A DNA stretch of 10,019 nt, from contig JAGWPH010000057.1 of NCBI GenBank assembly GCA_028870615.1, forward strand, positions 1 to 10,019, given 5' to 3'. Every line of letters begins with the position of its first letter. Positions within the stretch are counted from its first letter, which is position 1. This DNA comes from Betaproteobacteria bacterium. GTDB taxonomy: Bacteria; Pseudomonadota; Gammaproteobacteria; Burkholderiales; Ferrovaceae. The position numbers and the translations under genes are program-made. Below the pieces are notes generated by a model. The model was not told the DNA's origin, ran no database searches, and saw nothing but the letters and a program-made list of their open reading frames with translations. Positions 1-6,648 of this stretch are shown piece by piece.

Positions 1-407
1 CCCGCTATTTCCGTTTCATGGATGCCTTACGTGAATTGCCCAAGGCCTTGCTGGTACGCTTTACCCAACTGGATTATCAGCGCGAAATGGCGATCATTGC
101 CCTGACCGGTACGAACGGGCAGGAAGAGCAGATTGGCGTAGCCCGTTACGCCACCAGCCCCGATGGAGAATCCTGCGAATTTGCTCTGGTGATTGCAGAT
201 GACTGGCAAAGGCGAGGTTTGGGCAAGGCCCTGATGCAATACTTGATGCAAATCGCCAGCAGTCGCGGCTTGAAGGTTATGGAAGGAGAAGTGTTGGCGA
301 ATAACCCCAACATGTTGCGTCTGATGACATCATTGGGATTCAGTGCAGAAACAGCCGCTGGGGATCCAGCCATCCGCATTGTGACCGCATCATTATCGTC
401 GACGTAA
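1..407 (+). CDS. Pat/YfiQ-like protein acetyltransferase, C-terminal GNAT domain (5' truncated by window edge)
   Basis: The frame is open from base 3, reading RYFRFMDALRELP before the first in-frame ATG at 18, so that ATG is internal and the gene starts outside the window. The visible ~134 residues are a GNAT N-acetyltransferase domain. The acetyl-CoA-binding motif A is seen as ADDWQRRGLGKALM (about residues 61-74 counted from the ATG at 18), followed by the C-terminal segment GEVLANNPNMLRLMTSLGF. The RYFRF...RFTQLDYQREMA opening is typical of the junction just before the GNAT domain in large Pat/YfiQ-type enzymes (ADP-forming acyl-CoA synthetase-like domain fused to GNAT). Those enzymes acetylate lysines of acetyl-CoA synthetase and other proteins. 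Only the GNAT part is visible, so the fusion is inferred. It ends with TAA 13 bp from the end of the convergent nlpD, with no clear terminator between them. Confidence 0.75.
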   Translation, partial: RYFRFMDALRELPKALLVRFTQLDYQREMAIIALTGTNGQEEQIGVARYATSPDGESCEFALVIADDWQRRGLGKALMQYLMQIASSRGLKVMEGEVLANNPNMLRLMTSLGFSAETAAGDPAIRIVTASLSST

Positions 408-420
408 CGAGGTGATTCGA

Positions 421-993
421 TCAGTGCCTGTTTGAGGGTAGCAATCTTGCAGGATCCACCGGCTTGCCCTGGTGTCGAATTTCGAAATGCCACTTGCCGT
501 TGCCCGACTCACCCATCTCAGCGATCTTCTCCCCGCGCTTGACCGTCTGACCATCTTTAACCAGTATCTTGCCATTATTGGCATAGACACTGAGATAACT
601 TGGGCTGTGCTTAATCACGATCATCTGGCCATAGTTTTTGAGACCGTCACCCACATAGGACACTGTCCCACTTGCTGCAGCCAACACAGGTTCACCTGCT
701 TTAGCCGTAAAATCGATACCCTTGGCCAATGGTGAAAATACCGCCGGATAAGAGCGCTCGAGTGGCCAGGACCATTCAATTGGGGCCTCCTCTCCCAAGG
801 GCGCAGCATTTTGGGTTGCTGGGGCCGGTTGGCGGTTGGTAGGTGCCGTCCTGGTGGTGGGGGAAGGTTTTTCTGCGGGCGGCGAAAGCTGTTCTGAATG
901 ACTGGAAATCGGTGCCGGGTGCGTGGCCGCGCAGCCTGTCATTACCAGGCTAACGACCAAGCCACCCCATGACAACACCGGGTGCCCAATCAT
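421..993 (-). CDS. nlpD: NlpD-like M23/LytM-domain lipoprotein without LysM domain
   Basis: A 190-residue envelope lipoprotein. Residues 1-21 are a lipoprotein signal peptide with lipobox MTGC (acylated Cys21). Residues 22-75 are a Pro/Thr/Ala-rich linker. Residues 76-184 are an M23 (LytM) fold. The fold is catalytically degenerate: the first zinc His is Ala90 (AKGID keeps Asp94), the YAH-type His is Asn139 (YANN), and the HxH motif is KWH (only His169 left). Family knowledge says such degenerate LytM proteins activate periplasmic N-acetylmuramoyl-L-alanine amidases during daughter-cell separation. Canonical NlpD has a LysM peptidoglycan-binding domain between lipobox and LytM; none is visible here and the linker is too short for one plus a tether. 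The start overlaps the pcm stop as ATGA, suggesting translational coupling. The surE-pcm-nlpD order supports the name, although an EnvC-like role is possible. Confidence 0.85.
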   Translation of the reverse strand: MIGHPVLSWGGLVVSLVMTGCAATHPAPISSHSEQLSPPAEKPSPTTRTAPTNRQPAPATQNAAPLGEEAPIEWSWPLERSYPAVFSPLAKGIDFTAKAGEPVLAAASGTVSYVGDGLKNYGQMIVIKHSPSYLSVYANNGKILVKDGQTVKRGEKIAEMGESGNGKWHFEIRHQGKPVDPARLLPSNRH

Positions 994-1619
994 GCCATAT
1001 CTTCCAGCAGCGGCACAAAACGAACCGATTCGATCACAGATTCCACAAAACCATCTTCCTTCCTTTCTACCAGGACCAGTTGTTGCTCATCCACGCCAAC
1101 CGGAATAACCAAACGGCCACCTGGCGCCAACTGTTTCAGCAATGCTTCCGGAATTGTTGCCGCTGCTGCAGCAACGATGATGCCTTCATAGGGAGCCGCT
1201 TCCGGCAGCCCCTGGCTGCCGTCAGTATGCTTGAGTCGCAGGTTCCTGATTTTGAGCGGCCAGAGGCGCGCCCGAGTTTTCTCGAGTAACTGTCCAATCC
1301 GTTCTACGGAATAAACCTCGCGCGCAACACGTGCCAAGACAGCCGCCTGATACCCACATCCGGTCCCGACTTCCAGCACTTTTCCCAGTTTTTTTCCCGC
1401 TCGCAGCAATTCGATCATGCGAGCCACAATATACGGTGCAGAAATCGTCTGCCCCCATCCAATGGGCAGAGCAGAATCGTCATATGCCCGGCTGGCAATG
1501 GCTTCATCCACAAACGCGTGCCGCGGCACAGCAGTCATGGCAGACAATACGGCCTGATCTGCAATTCCTGCCGCCCGCAAACGCTCAACCATTCGTGCGC
1601 GGGTACGATCAGAGGTCAT
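990..1619 (-). CDS. pcm: protein-L-isoaspartate O-methyltransferase
   Basis: A cytosolic SAM-dependent methyltransferase that repairs isoaspartyl residues formed by ageing of Asn and Asp. From the ATG at 1619 the protein has 209 residues, close to the 208 of E. coli Pcm. It shows [11 protein letters not shown] (residues 50-60), SAM motif [12 protein letters not shown] (81-91) and the C-terminal [13 protein letters not shown] chose the start at 1619 because it has an AGGGA Shine-Dalgarno five bases upstream and because [19 protein letters not shown] aligns with the family N-terminus. An in-frame ATG at 1661, inside the end of surE, would give 223 residues and a 16-bp overlap but has no visible ribosome binding site. 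It lies downstream of surE and its stop overlaps the nlpD start by 4 bp, so it is part of a coupled operon. Confidence 0.95.
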   Translation of the reverse strand: MTSDRTRARMVERLRAAGIADQAVLSAMTAVPRHAFVDEAIASRAYDDSALPIGWGQTISAPYIVARMIELLRAGKKLGKVLEVGTGCGYQAAVLARVAREVYSVERIGQLLEKTRARLWPLKIRNLRLKHTDGSQGLPEAAPYEGIIVAAAAATIPEALLKQLAPGGRLVIPVGVDEQQLVLVERKEDGFVESVIESVRFVPLLEDMA

Positions 1620-1624
1620 GCCAA

Positions 1625-1630
1625 TCCCTG
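1625..1630 (-). promoter_or_regulatory. ribosome binding site deciding the pcm start
   Basis: CAGGGA on the minus strand sits five bases before the ATG at 1619. No comparable purine-rich site precedes the alternative ATG at 1661, so this site favours the shorter Pcm. Confidence 0.6.
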
Positions 1631-1645
1631 AAGTCACCACGGGTG

Positions 1646-2392
1646 TCACGCGTCTAGCCATTGCTGCAAGGGGTCGAGCTGTTGGAAGTGAGTCAAATCC
1701 ACCTGTAACGGCGTCAATGAAACCCAGCCTTGAGCCACGGCGTCAAAGTCGGTCCCGGCACCTGCATCAGCCGCCGGCCCTGCCGCACCGACCCAGTACA
1801 CCAGCTCACCACGCGGGTTGACTGACTTGATCACCGGCTCAGCTTTATGACGCCGCCCCAGACGGGTGATTTTCAAGCCTTTGATCTGCTCAAAAGGGGC
1901 GTCAGGCACATTAACATTCAGTAGCGTGGCCTGCGCCAGCGGATTGCGCTGAATCCGCTGCACCAGCTGGGCCACAATTTGAGCTGCCGTATCAAAATGA
2001 CCTGCGCCATGCGAGGTGACCAATGAAACAGCTATCGAAGGAATGCCTAAAAGATAACCCTCGGTCGCTGCCGCAACCGTTCCGGAATAGATTGTATCGT
2101 CACCCATGTTGGCACCATGATTGATGCCGGAGACGATGACATCGGGCGTTATGTCGAGCAACCCCGTCACCGCCATGTGAACACAATCTGTGGGAGTTCC
2201 GTTGACGTGATAAAACCCGTTGGGCGCCCGACGCACCATAAGAGGTCGGTCCAGGGTCAAGGAGTTGCTGGCTCCGCTTCTTTCTGCGTCTGGAGCCACT
2301 ACGGTCACTGTTCCCAAAGGAGCCATGGCATTTGCCAGAGCAACCAATCCGCTGGAAAAATAACCATCGTCATTACTCAACAAAATGTGCAT
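1646..2392 (-). CDS. surE: 5'/3'-nucleotidase SurE
   Basis: A metal-dependent nucleoside 5'-/3'-monophosphate phosphatase and exopolyphosphatase of the SurE family, linked to stationary-phase survival. From the ATG at 2392 it has 248 residues. Metal and active-site elements are complete: SNDDG (Asp8, Asp9), ERSGASNS (Ser39) and [17 protein letters not shown] (Asn91). The usual SurE N-terminus ([10 protein letters not shown]) fits the ATG at 2392. A GTG at 2407, immediately after the lpd stop, would add five residues (MVKSF) and has no good Shine-Dalgarno. It sits 15 bp after lpd (or abuts it, with the GTG) and upstream of pcm, so it is probably read from the aceF-lpd transcript. Confidence 0.96.
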   Translation of the reverse strand: MHILLSNDDGYFSSGLVALANAMAPLGTVTVVAPDAERSGASNSLTLDRPLMVRRAPNGFYHVNGTPTDCVHMAVTGLLDITPDVIVSGINHGANMGDDTIYSGTVAAATEGYLLGIPSIAVSLVTSHGAGHFDTAAQIVAQLVQRIQRNPLAQATLLNVNVPDAPFEQIKGLKITRLGRRHKAEPVIKSVNPRGELVYWVGAAGPAADAGAGTDFDAVAQGWVSLTPLQVDLTHFQQLDPLQQWLDA

Positions 2393-2407
2393 AAATGACT
2401 TAACCAC

Positions 2408-3829
2408 TCATCTTTTGGGAGGGAGATCGGTGCAGACTCCTTCATACAACTCGGCGGCCATACCAATCGATTCGCCGAGGGTGGGATGAGGATGAATGGT
2501 TTTTCCGATATCCGTCGATTCACAGCCCATTTCAATGGCCAGACAGATCTCACTGATGAGGTCTCCAGCATGGGTACCAACGATTCCGCCGCCGATGATA
2601 CGGTGCGTCGTTTCGTCAAACAGCAGTTTGGTAAATCCTTCGTCCCGTCCGTTGGCAATGGCACGTCCTGACGCAGCCCAGGGAAATACCGCCTTGCCAT
2701 AGCCCAGCCCTTGGGCACGCGCCTGTTCTTCAGTGACACCGGTCCAGGCCACTTCGGGGTCAGTGTAGGCCACCGACGGAATCTGCCGCGCGTCCATGAA
2801 ACTGCGTTGCCCATCTGCAGCTTCAGCTGCTACATGTCCTTCATGTACTGCCTTATGGGCCAGCATGGGCTGCCCGACAACATCTCCGATCGCATAGATG
2901 TGGGGTACGTTGGTGCGTTGTTGCTTGTCCACCGGGATGAATCCGCGTTCATCCACGGTCACCCCAGCGAGCTCGGCTCCAATAGCCTGTCCATTGGGGC
3001 GCCTTCCGACGGCAAGAAGAACCAGATCGTAGCGTTCAGGCGCAGAGGGTGCCTTGTCACCTTCGAATGTGACATAAATACCATCCTTACGCGCTTCCAC
3101 AGCCACGGTTTTCGTCTTGAGCATGATCCTGTCAAAGCGCTTGGCATTACGTTTTTCCCAAACTTTAACCAAATCACGATCTGCACCAAGCATCAAACCA
3201 TCAAGCATTTCGACCACATCAGTGCGCGTGCCCAAAGTGGAATACACTGTAGCCATTTCCAGCCCAATGATGCCACCACCGATCACCAGCATTCGTTTTG
3301 GGATCTGGCTTAATTCCAGTGCACCCGTGGAATCCACGATGCGTGGGTCTTCGGGAACAAAAGGCAGCTTGATGGCTTGTGACCCCACCGCAATGATGGC
3401 TTTGTTAAACCGGATCAACTGGCGTTCGTTAGTGCCATTCAAGACTTCCAGGTGGTGTGGATCAATGAAGCGCCCTACCCCCTGAATGACCGTCACTTTT
3501 CGTGCTTTGGCCATCATGGCCAGCCCACCGGTCAATTTGCCGACCACACTCGACTTCCATTGGCGCAAAGCCTCGAGATTGACCTGGGGGGGCCCAAAGG
3601 TTACGCCGTGCGCTGCCAGTGCCTGGGCTTCTTCGGTGACGGCCGACACGTGAAGCAATGCCTTGGAGGGAATACAACCAACATTGAGACAAACCCCCCC
3701 CAGTGTGGGATAACGTTCCACAAGAACCGTTTTCATACCGATGTCGGCTGCACGAAAGGCTGCCGAATAACCCCCTGGCCCAGCTCCTAAAACCAGCAGG
3801 TCAAATTCCTGCACTTGATGATCTGACAT
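2408..3829 (-). CDS. lpd: dihydrolipoyl dehydrogenase (E3)
   Basis: The FAD-dependent E3 subunit that reoxidises dihydrolipoyl groups of 2-oxoacid dehydrogenase E2 with NAD+. It has 473 residues, the normal size. Visible motifs are the FAD GAGPGG (15-20), the redox disulfide GGVCLNVGC (Cys47/Cys52), the NAD-binding GGGIIG (184-189), the second FAD motif YAIGDV (312-317) and the catalytic dyad HPHPTLGES (His448, Glu453). There is no N-terminal lipoyl domain, unlike the lipoyl-E3 fusions found next to aceF in some beta- and other proteobacteria. The ATG at 3829 has an AAGGAA ribosome binding site that overlaps the stop codon of aceF, 11 bp upstream, so the two are translated from one transcript. 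The gene ends directly in front of surE. Confidence 0.97.
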   Translation of the reverse strand: MSDHQVQEFDLLVLGAGPGGYSAAFRAADIGMKTVLVERYPTLGGVCLNVGCIPSKALLHVSAVTEEAQALAAHGVTFGPPQVNLEALRQWKSSVVGKLTGGLAMMAKARKVTVIQGVGRFIDPHHLEVLNGTNERQLIRFNKAIIAVGSQAIKLPFVPEDPRIVDSTGALELSQIPKRMLVIGGGIIGLEMATVYSTLGTRTDVVEMLDGLMLGADRDLVKVWEKRNAKRFDRIMLKTKTVAVEARKDGIYVTFEGDKAPSAPERYDLVLLAVGRRPNGQAIGAELAGVTVDERGFIPVDKQQRTNVPHIYAIGDVVGQPMLAHKAVHEGHVAAEAADGQRSFMDARQIPSVAYTDPEVAWTGVTEEQARAQGLGYGKAVFPWAASGRAIANGRDEGFTKLLFDETTHRIIGGGIVGTHAGDLISEICLAIEMGCESTDIGKTIHPHPTLGESIGMAAELYEGVCTDLPPKR

Positions 3830-3840
3830 GAAACTGTTCC

Positions 3841-5139
3841 TTAAAGTGTGGCGCGTCGCATATCGCCCAGCAATTCCACCAGATAGGTGTTAAACCGAGC
3901 AGCCGTTGCGCCATCAATGACCCGGTGGTCATAGGACAGGGAAAGTGGTGCAATCAGTCGCGGCTGGAACGCATTGTCGATCCAGACCGGACGGATGGCA
4001 GCACGACAAACCCCTAGAATGGCAACTTCGGGAGCATTGATGATAGGCGTGAAATAAGTGCCACCGATCCCCCCCAGGCTGGAAATGGAAAAAGTGCCGC
4101 CCTGCATGTCGGCTGGCCCCAACTTCCCGTCACGGGCTTTGGCTGCCAGGGCACTGGCTTCACCGGCAATCTGCAGCACCCCCTTCCTGTCGGCGTCCTT
4201 GATGACAGGAACGACCAATCCATTGGGGGTATCGGCTGCAAATCCAATGTGGTAATAGCGCTTCAGGACAAGCGATTCGCCATCTAGCGATGCGTTCAAT
4301 TCTGGAAATTTACGCAACGCATTGCAAACGGCCTTAATGATGAAGGCCAGCAAGGTCACCTTGGTGCCTGATTTGGTACTTTCCTGATTGAGTTGAAGCC
4401 GGAAGGCCTCCAATTCGGTGATATCCGCATCATCGTTATTGGTGACATGAGGGATCATCACCCAATTGCGATGCAAATTAGCTCCCGAGAGTTTCTTGAT
4501 ACGGCTTAGAGGTTGTACCTCAATCGGGCCATATTTTGAAAAATCGACCTGGGGCCAAGGCAGCAACCCGAGCCCAATTCCTGCAGCGATCCCTGGTACT
4601 GCACCAGTGTTGCTTTGCAGTACGGATTTGACAAAACCCTGGATATCTTCCCGCAGGACACGGCCTTTGGGGCCGCTGCCCTTAACCTTGGAAAGGTCAA
4701 CCCCCAACTCCCGGGCAAAGTGACGAATGGCCGGGCTGGCGTGGGCCTTGAGAAATGCCTCATGATTTAGAGGGTCGACAGGCTGCTGCGGTTGAGGTTG
4801 AGCGGGCGGGGCAGCAGGCGTTGGGGCGGGTGCTGCAACGGCTGCAGGAGCAGGGCTTGGGGCAGGTGCAGCGACCGCCGGGGTTGCGATCGTCTCGGCC
4901 GCCCCTGATTCCTCCAGCAAAATCACCGGTGTCCCTTCTGAAACCTTGTCCCCCAGCTTGATCAATACCTGCTTGACTACCCCGGCGGCGGGCGCTGGGA
5001 CTTCCATGGTCGCCTTATCGGATTCAAGTGCCACCAATGGGTCTTCGGCTTTAACGGTATCGCCCGCTTTGACCATGACCTCGATGACTGGAATATTCTT
5101 AAAGTCTCCGATATCCGGGACTTTGACTTCTGTGGCCAT
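3841..5139 (-). CDS. aceF: dihydrolipoamide acetyltransferase (PDH E2)
   Basis: The E2 core of pyruvate dehydrogenase, transferring acetyl from lipoamide to CoA. Of 432 residues, 1-76 form a single lipoyl domain with lipoyl-lysine Lys42 in ESDKATMEVP. Residues 77-125 are an Ala/Pro swinging-arm linker. Residues 134-170 are the peripheral-subunit-binding domain (ASPAIRHFARELGVDLS...GRVLREDI). About 205-432 form the catalytic domain, with DHRVIDG carrying His405 and Asp409. E. coli AceF has three lipoyl domains; one is common elsewhere. The DIGDF N-terminus and the catalytic domain are closer to PDH E2 than to SucB, but substrate cannot be proven here. I chose the ATG at 5139: AGGGG lies eight bases upstream, whereas an in-frame TTG at 5145 would be too close to it. 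No E1 gene is adjacent. It is the first gene of the lpd-surE-pcm-nlpD run and is divergent from the thioredoxin gene. Confidence 0.95.
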   Translation of the reverse strand: MATEVKVPDIGDFKNIPVIEVMVKAGDTVKAEDPLVALESDKATMEVPAPAAGVVKQVLIKLGDKVSEGTPVILLEESGAAETIATPAVAAPAPSPAPAAVAAPAPTPAAPPAQPQPQQPVDPLNHEAFLKAHASPAIRHFARELGVDLSKVKGSGPKGRVLREDIQGFVKSVLQSNTGAVPGIAAGIGLGLLPWPQVDFSKYGPIEVQPLSRIKKLSGANLHRNWVMIPHVTNNDDADITELEAFRLQLNQESTKSGTKVTLLAFIIKAVCNALRKFPELNASLDGESLVLKRYYHIGFAADTPNGLVVPVIKDADRKGVLQIAGEASALAAKARDGKLGPADMQGGTFSISSLGGIGGTYFTPIINAPEVAILGVCRAAIRPVWIDNAFQPRLIAPLSLSYDHRVIDGATAARFNTYLVELLGDMRRATL

Positions 5140-5147
5140 ACTCAATT

Positions 5148-5152
5148 CCCCT
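5148..5152 (-). promoter_or_regulatory. ribosome binding site deciding the aceF start
   Basis: AGGGG on the minus strand with an eight-base spacing to the ATG at 5139. It lies only two bases from the in-frame TTG at 5145, which argues against that start. Confidence 0.65.
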
Positions 5153-5159
5153 ATAGCAG

Positions 5160-5170
5160 CGAGTCACTCG
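5160..5170. repeat. perfect palindrome in aceF leader (possible operator)
   Basis: CGAGT-C-ACTCG is a perfect 5+1+5 inverted repeat lying 20 bp before the aceF ATG. It covers the position where transcription would begin if the candidate -10 at 5176-5181 is used. It could be an operator for a dimeric repressor or a small leader hairpin. I do not recognise it as a known consensus. Confidence 0.35.
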
Positions 5171-5175
5171 TGGCA

Positions 5176-5181
5176 ATTATC
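5176..5181 (-). promoter_or_regulatory. candidate -10 element of the aceF promoter
   Basis: GATAAT on the minus strand matches five of six bases of the sigma70 -10 consensus and would start transcription about 30 bases before the aceF ATG. At 16-18 bp spacing the upstream hexamer is poor (around CTGTTC), so activation by a regulator, or a different promoter, is possible. Confidence 0.35.
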
Positions 5182-5232
5182 TGGTATGGTTCCGCTTTGA
5201 ACAGAATCCATCCGCTCTACATGAAACCCGGC

Positions 5233-5245
5233 GATAAAGTTTATC
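5233..5245. repeat. perfect 13-bp palindrome in the aceF/tlpA divergent region
   Basis: GATAAA-G-TTTATC is a perfect 6+1+6 inverted repeat, AT-rich in a GC-richer context, about mid-way in the 168-bp divergent spacer. It is three bases before the terminator-like hairpin. It has the form of a regulator binding site and recalls the GATAAT/ATTATC hexamers of Fur boxes, but is too short to assign. Confidence 0.4.
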
Positions 5246-5247
5246 AT

Positions 5248-5276
5248 GCCAGCATCCCCCGGAGGCTGGCGTTTTT
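5248..5276 (+). terminator. terminator-like hairpin in the tlpA leader
   Basis: Stem GCCAGC (5248-5253) pairs with GCTGGC (5265-5270). An A/G mismatch and an inner TCC/GGA stem close a CCC loop, and G-TTTTT follows at 5271-5276. This has the form of a Rho-independent terminator on the plus strand, 32 bp before the tlpA start. No annotated plus-strand gene ends here, so it either terminates a short RNA that starts after about 5180 or acts as an attenuator in the tlpA leader. Confidence 0.6.
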
Positions 5277-5307
5277 GCCTTGGGGACCTATTTAGGTGTG
5301 CCGTTAG

Positions 5308-5871
5308 ATGAAATCACCCTTAATTAAATTGATTGCTCTCATAGCCCTGGCTTTTGCTATATGGGAAGGGATTGCGGTCTATCGTAGTCTGAATTACTGG
5401 AAACCTGCCGAATCGCAGACCAGCACCCCAAGGACAGCGCTCTCCCCCATTCTGGAGCTGTCATTGCAGGATATGGAACAACATCTTCAACCCCTGCGCC
5501 AATGGCAAGGACGGGTCCTGGTAATCAATTTTTGGGCCGCCTGGTGCGAGCCCTGCAAGGATGAAATGCCAATGCTGAAGCAAATGCAGACGACCTGGCC
5601 CCCAGATCAAGTCCGTTTTGTCGGTATTGGCATTGATGATCGCCAGGCACTTCAAGCCTACCTCAAGCAACAGCCGATGAATTATCCGATGCTGGTCGGA
5701 ACGCAGGATACCTTAGGCTTGACCGAGCTTTATGGCAATGTCCAGAAGGGCATTCCTTTCACCTTGATCTTTGATCGCAGTGGCCATATCGTCCTTAAAA
5801 AATTGGGGCGCATCCGGGAACCTGAGTTGCACAACGCCATCCTCACAGCCACCCACGCTCAGCAAAGCTGA
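5308..5871 (+). CDS. membrane-anchored TlpA-like thiol:disulfide oxidoreductase
   Basis: A 187-residue thioredoxin-fold protein of the TlpA/ResA type. Residues 1-25 contain a hydrophobic segment after Lys7 ([11 protein letters not shown]) that acts as signal anchor, placing the domain in the periplasm. The thioredoxin fold spans about 48-180, with the redox site [15 protein letters not shown] (Cys80, Cys83) and the cis-proline in [10 protein letters not shown] (Pro150). WCxPC is the usual TlpA site. Such proteins reduce disulfides, often during cytochrome c or oxidase maturation, but no ccm or oxidase gene is nearby, so the partner is unknown. The ATG at 5308 has a moderate AGGTG upstream. 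Its leader contains the hairpin at 5248-5276. The last 29 bp overlap the convergent radC. Confidence 0.9.
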   Translation: MKSPLIKLIALIALAFAIWEGIAVYRSLNYWKPAESQTSTPRTALSPILELSLQDMEQHLQPLRQWQGRVLVINFWAAWCEPCKDEMPMLKQMQTTWPPDQVRFVGIGIDDRQALQAYLKQQPMNYPMLVGTQDTLGLTELYGNVQKGIPFTLIFDRSGHIVLKKLGRIREPELHNAILTATHAQQS

Positions 5872-6403
5872 GTGTGGACTTGCCTGCCACAATGAAGTGG
5901 TCGAGGACCTTGATGTCCACCAGAACCAATACCTTTTGCAATGTTTCGGTTAAACGCCGATCTGCCACACTGGGTTGTGCGAATCCGGAAGGATGGTTAT
6001 GCGCAAAGATCACTGCAGCAGCGTTGTGCTGAAGCGCCGCTTTGAGAATTTCCCGGGGGTAAACTGCCGTCTGGGTGAGCGTTCCCCGGAATAGCTCATC
6101 CACGCCAATCAGGTGGTTTTGAGCATCCAGAAACAGGACCACAAATGATTCGTGTTCGCGATCTGTGAAATACAGGCGAAGATATTCTTCGACTGCTGCC
6201 GGGCGGCTCAAAAGACATTGCTTTTGTAGTTCTTCGTTAAGCCAACGCATGACGAGTTCACGCGCTGCCGCTCCTTTTTTTTGGAGTGTGCTACCCGAAG
6301 CGGCAAACAAGGGCTTGAGGGATTGCTCGTAAGCGCGATAGTCTGCGTTGGGGCCAAATAGCACCCTTAACAATTCTTGATTGGTCAGACGGATTGTATT
6401 CAT
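5843..6403 (-). CDS. radC: RadC-family JAB1/MPN (JAMM) protein with short N-terminus
   Basis: From the ATG at 6403 the protein has 186 residues, against about 222 in typical RadC. The JAMM metal site is complete: DELFRGTL (Glu103), [16 protein letters not shown] (His135, His137, Ser145, Asp148), and the conserved tail LSFAERGWL. The N-terminal part starts at [12 protein letters not shown], equivalent to the LSDAELLA stretch. The preceding ERPREKLL segment is missing, and the helix-hairpin-helix glycines of the family are not recognisable. The open frame continues upstream to 6586, but that part would translate the tRNA-Pro gene and is not coding. No clear ribosome binding site precedes 6403. 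The role of RadC is unsettled: a DNA-repair name by history, with a metal-dependent JAB domain whose substrate is unknown. Confidence 0.9.
   Translation of the reverse strand: MNTIRLTNQELLRVLFGPNADYRAYEQSLKPLFAASGSTLQKKGAAARELVMRWLNEELQKQCLLSRPAAVEEYLRLYFTDREHESFVVLFLDAQNHLIGVDELFRGTLTQTAVYPREILKAALQHNAAAVIFAHNHPSGFAQPSVADRRLTETLQKVLVLVDIKVLDHFIVAGKSTLSFAERGWL
5853..5877. terminator. hairpin spanning the overlapping 3' ends of tlpA and radC
   Basis: An 11-bp inverted repeat: 5853-5863 (CCACGCTCAGC) pairs with 5867-5877 (GCTGAGTGTGG), with one G-T wobble pair and loop AAA. It contains the tlpA stop codon and lies in the last codons of radC. Being symmetrical it could stop transcription from both sides, but neither flank has a T-run, so it may rather block 3' exonucleases or merely reflect coding constraint. 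Confidence 0.45.
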
Positions 6404-6431
6404 GGAACAAACAGCGGCATTGGAAGCCGCT
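6404..6431 (-). terminator. candidate terminator of the pheST-ihfA-merR-tRNA unit, just before radC
   Basis: On the minus strand AGCGGC (6431-6426) pairs with GCCGCT (6418-6413) around a seven-base loop, followed by GTTTGTTCC and then directly the radC ATG. The T-tract is interrupted, so efficiency is uncertain. It could end transcripts coming from the tRNA side or structure the radC leader. Confidence 0.45.
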
Positions 6432-6515
6432 ATTATCTGCAGGCCAGAGCCTCTGCCATGGTTCGAGAAGCTACAATCCACCGCGGTGTTGCCGAATCGG
6501 CCTGACTGATTTTGG

Positions 6516-6623
<108 letters not shown>

Positions 6624-6631
6624 AACTGTCG

Positions 6632-6640
6632 ATTATGCCA
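6632..6640 (-). promoter_or_regulatory. candidate extended -10 promoter of tRNA-Pro
   Basis: TGG-CATAAT on the minus strand is an extended -10 element (TGn plus five of six matches) ending nine bases before the mature tRNA 5' end. The -35 region is poor (around CTGTCG at 17 bp spacing) and would fall inside the last codons of merR. The tRNA may thus be made both from this promoter and from read-through of the pheS operon. Confidence 0.45.
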
Positions 6641-6648
6641 GAAAAGAT

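Noticed and set aside
146..493. 115-residue minus-strand open frame
   Set aside because: Antisense to the GNAT domain and overlapping the well-supported end of nlpD; no domain or start signal.
2711..3313. 200-residue plus-strand open frame
   Set aside because: It lies wholly antisense to lpd, whose motifs are complete; the translation shows no family motif and is a shadow of lpd codon usage.
4755..4961. Ala/Pro-rich repetitive stretch as a DNA repeat or frameshift region
   Set aside because: It is the flexible linker of AceF after the lipoyl domain; the frame is intact and the codons vary, so it is not a tandem DNA repeat.
5221..5295. Small ORF MKPGDKVYHASIP... and a second overlapping one from 5246 ending in ATGA with tlpA
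   Set aside because: No ribosome binding site before either; both run through the terminator hairpin, and neither peptide resembles a known leader. Kept only as part of the leader.
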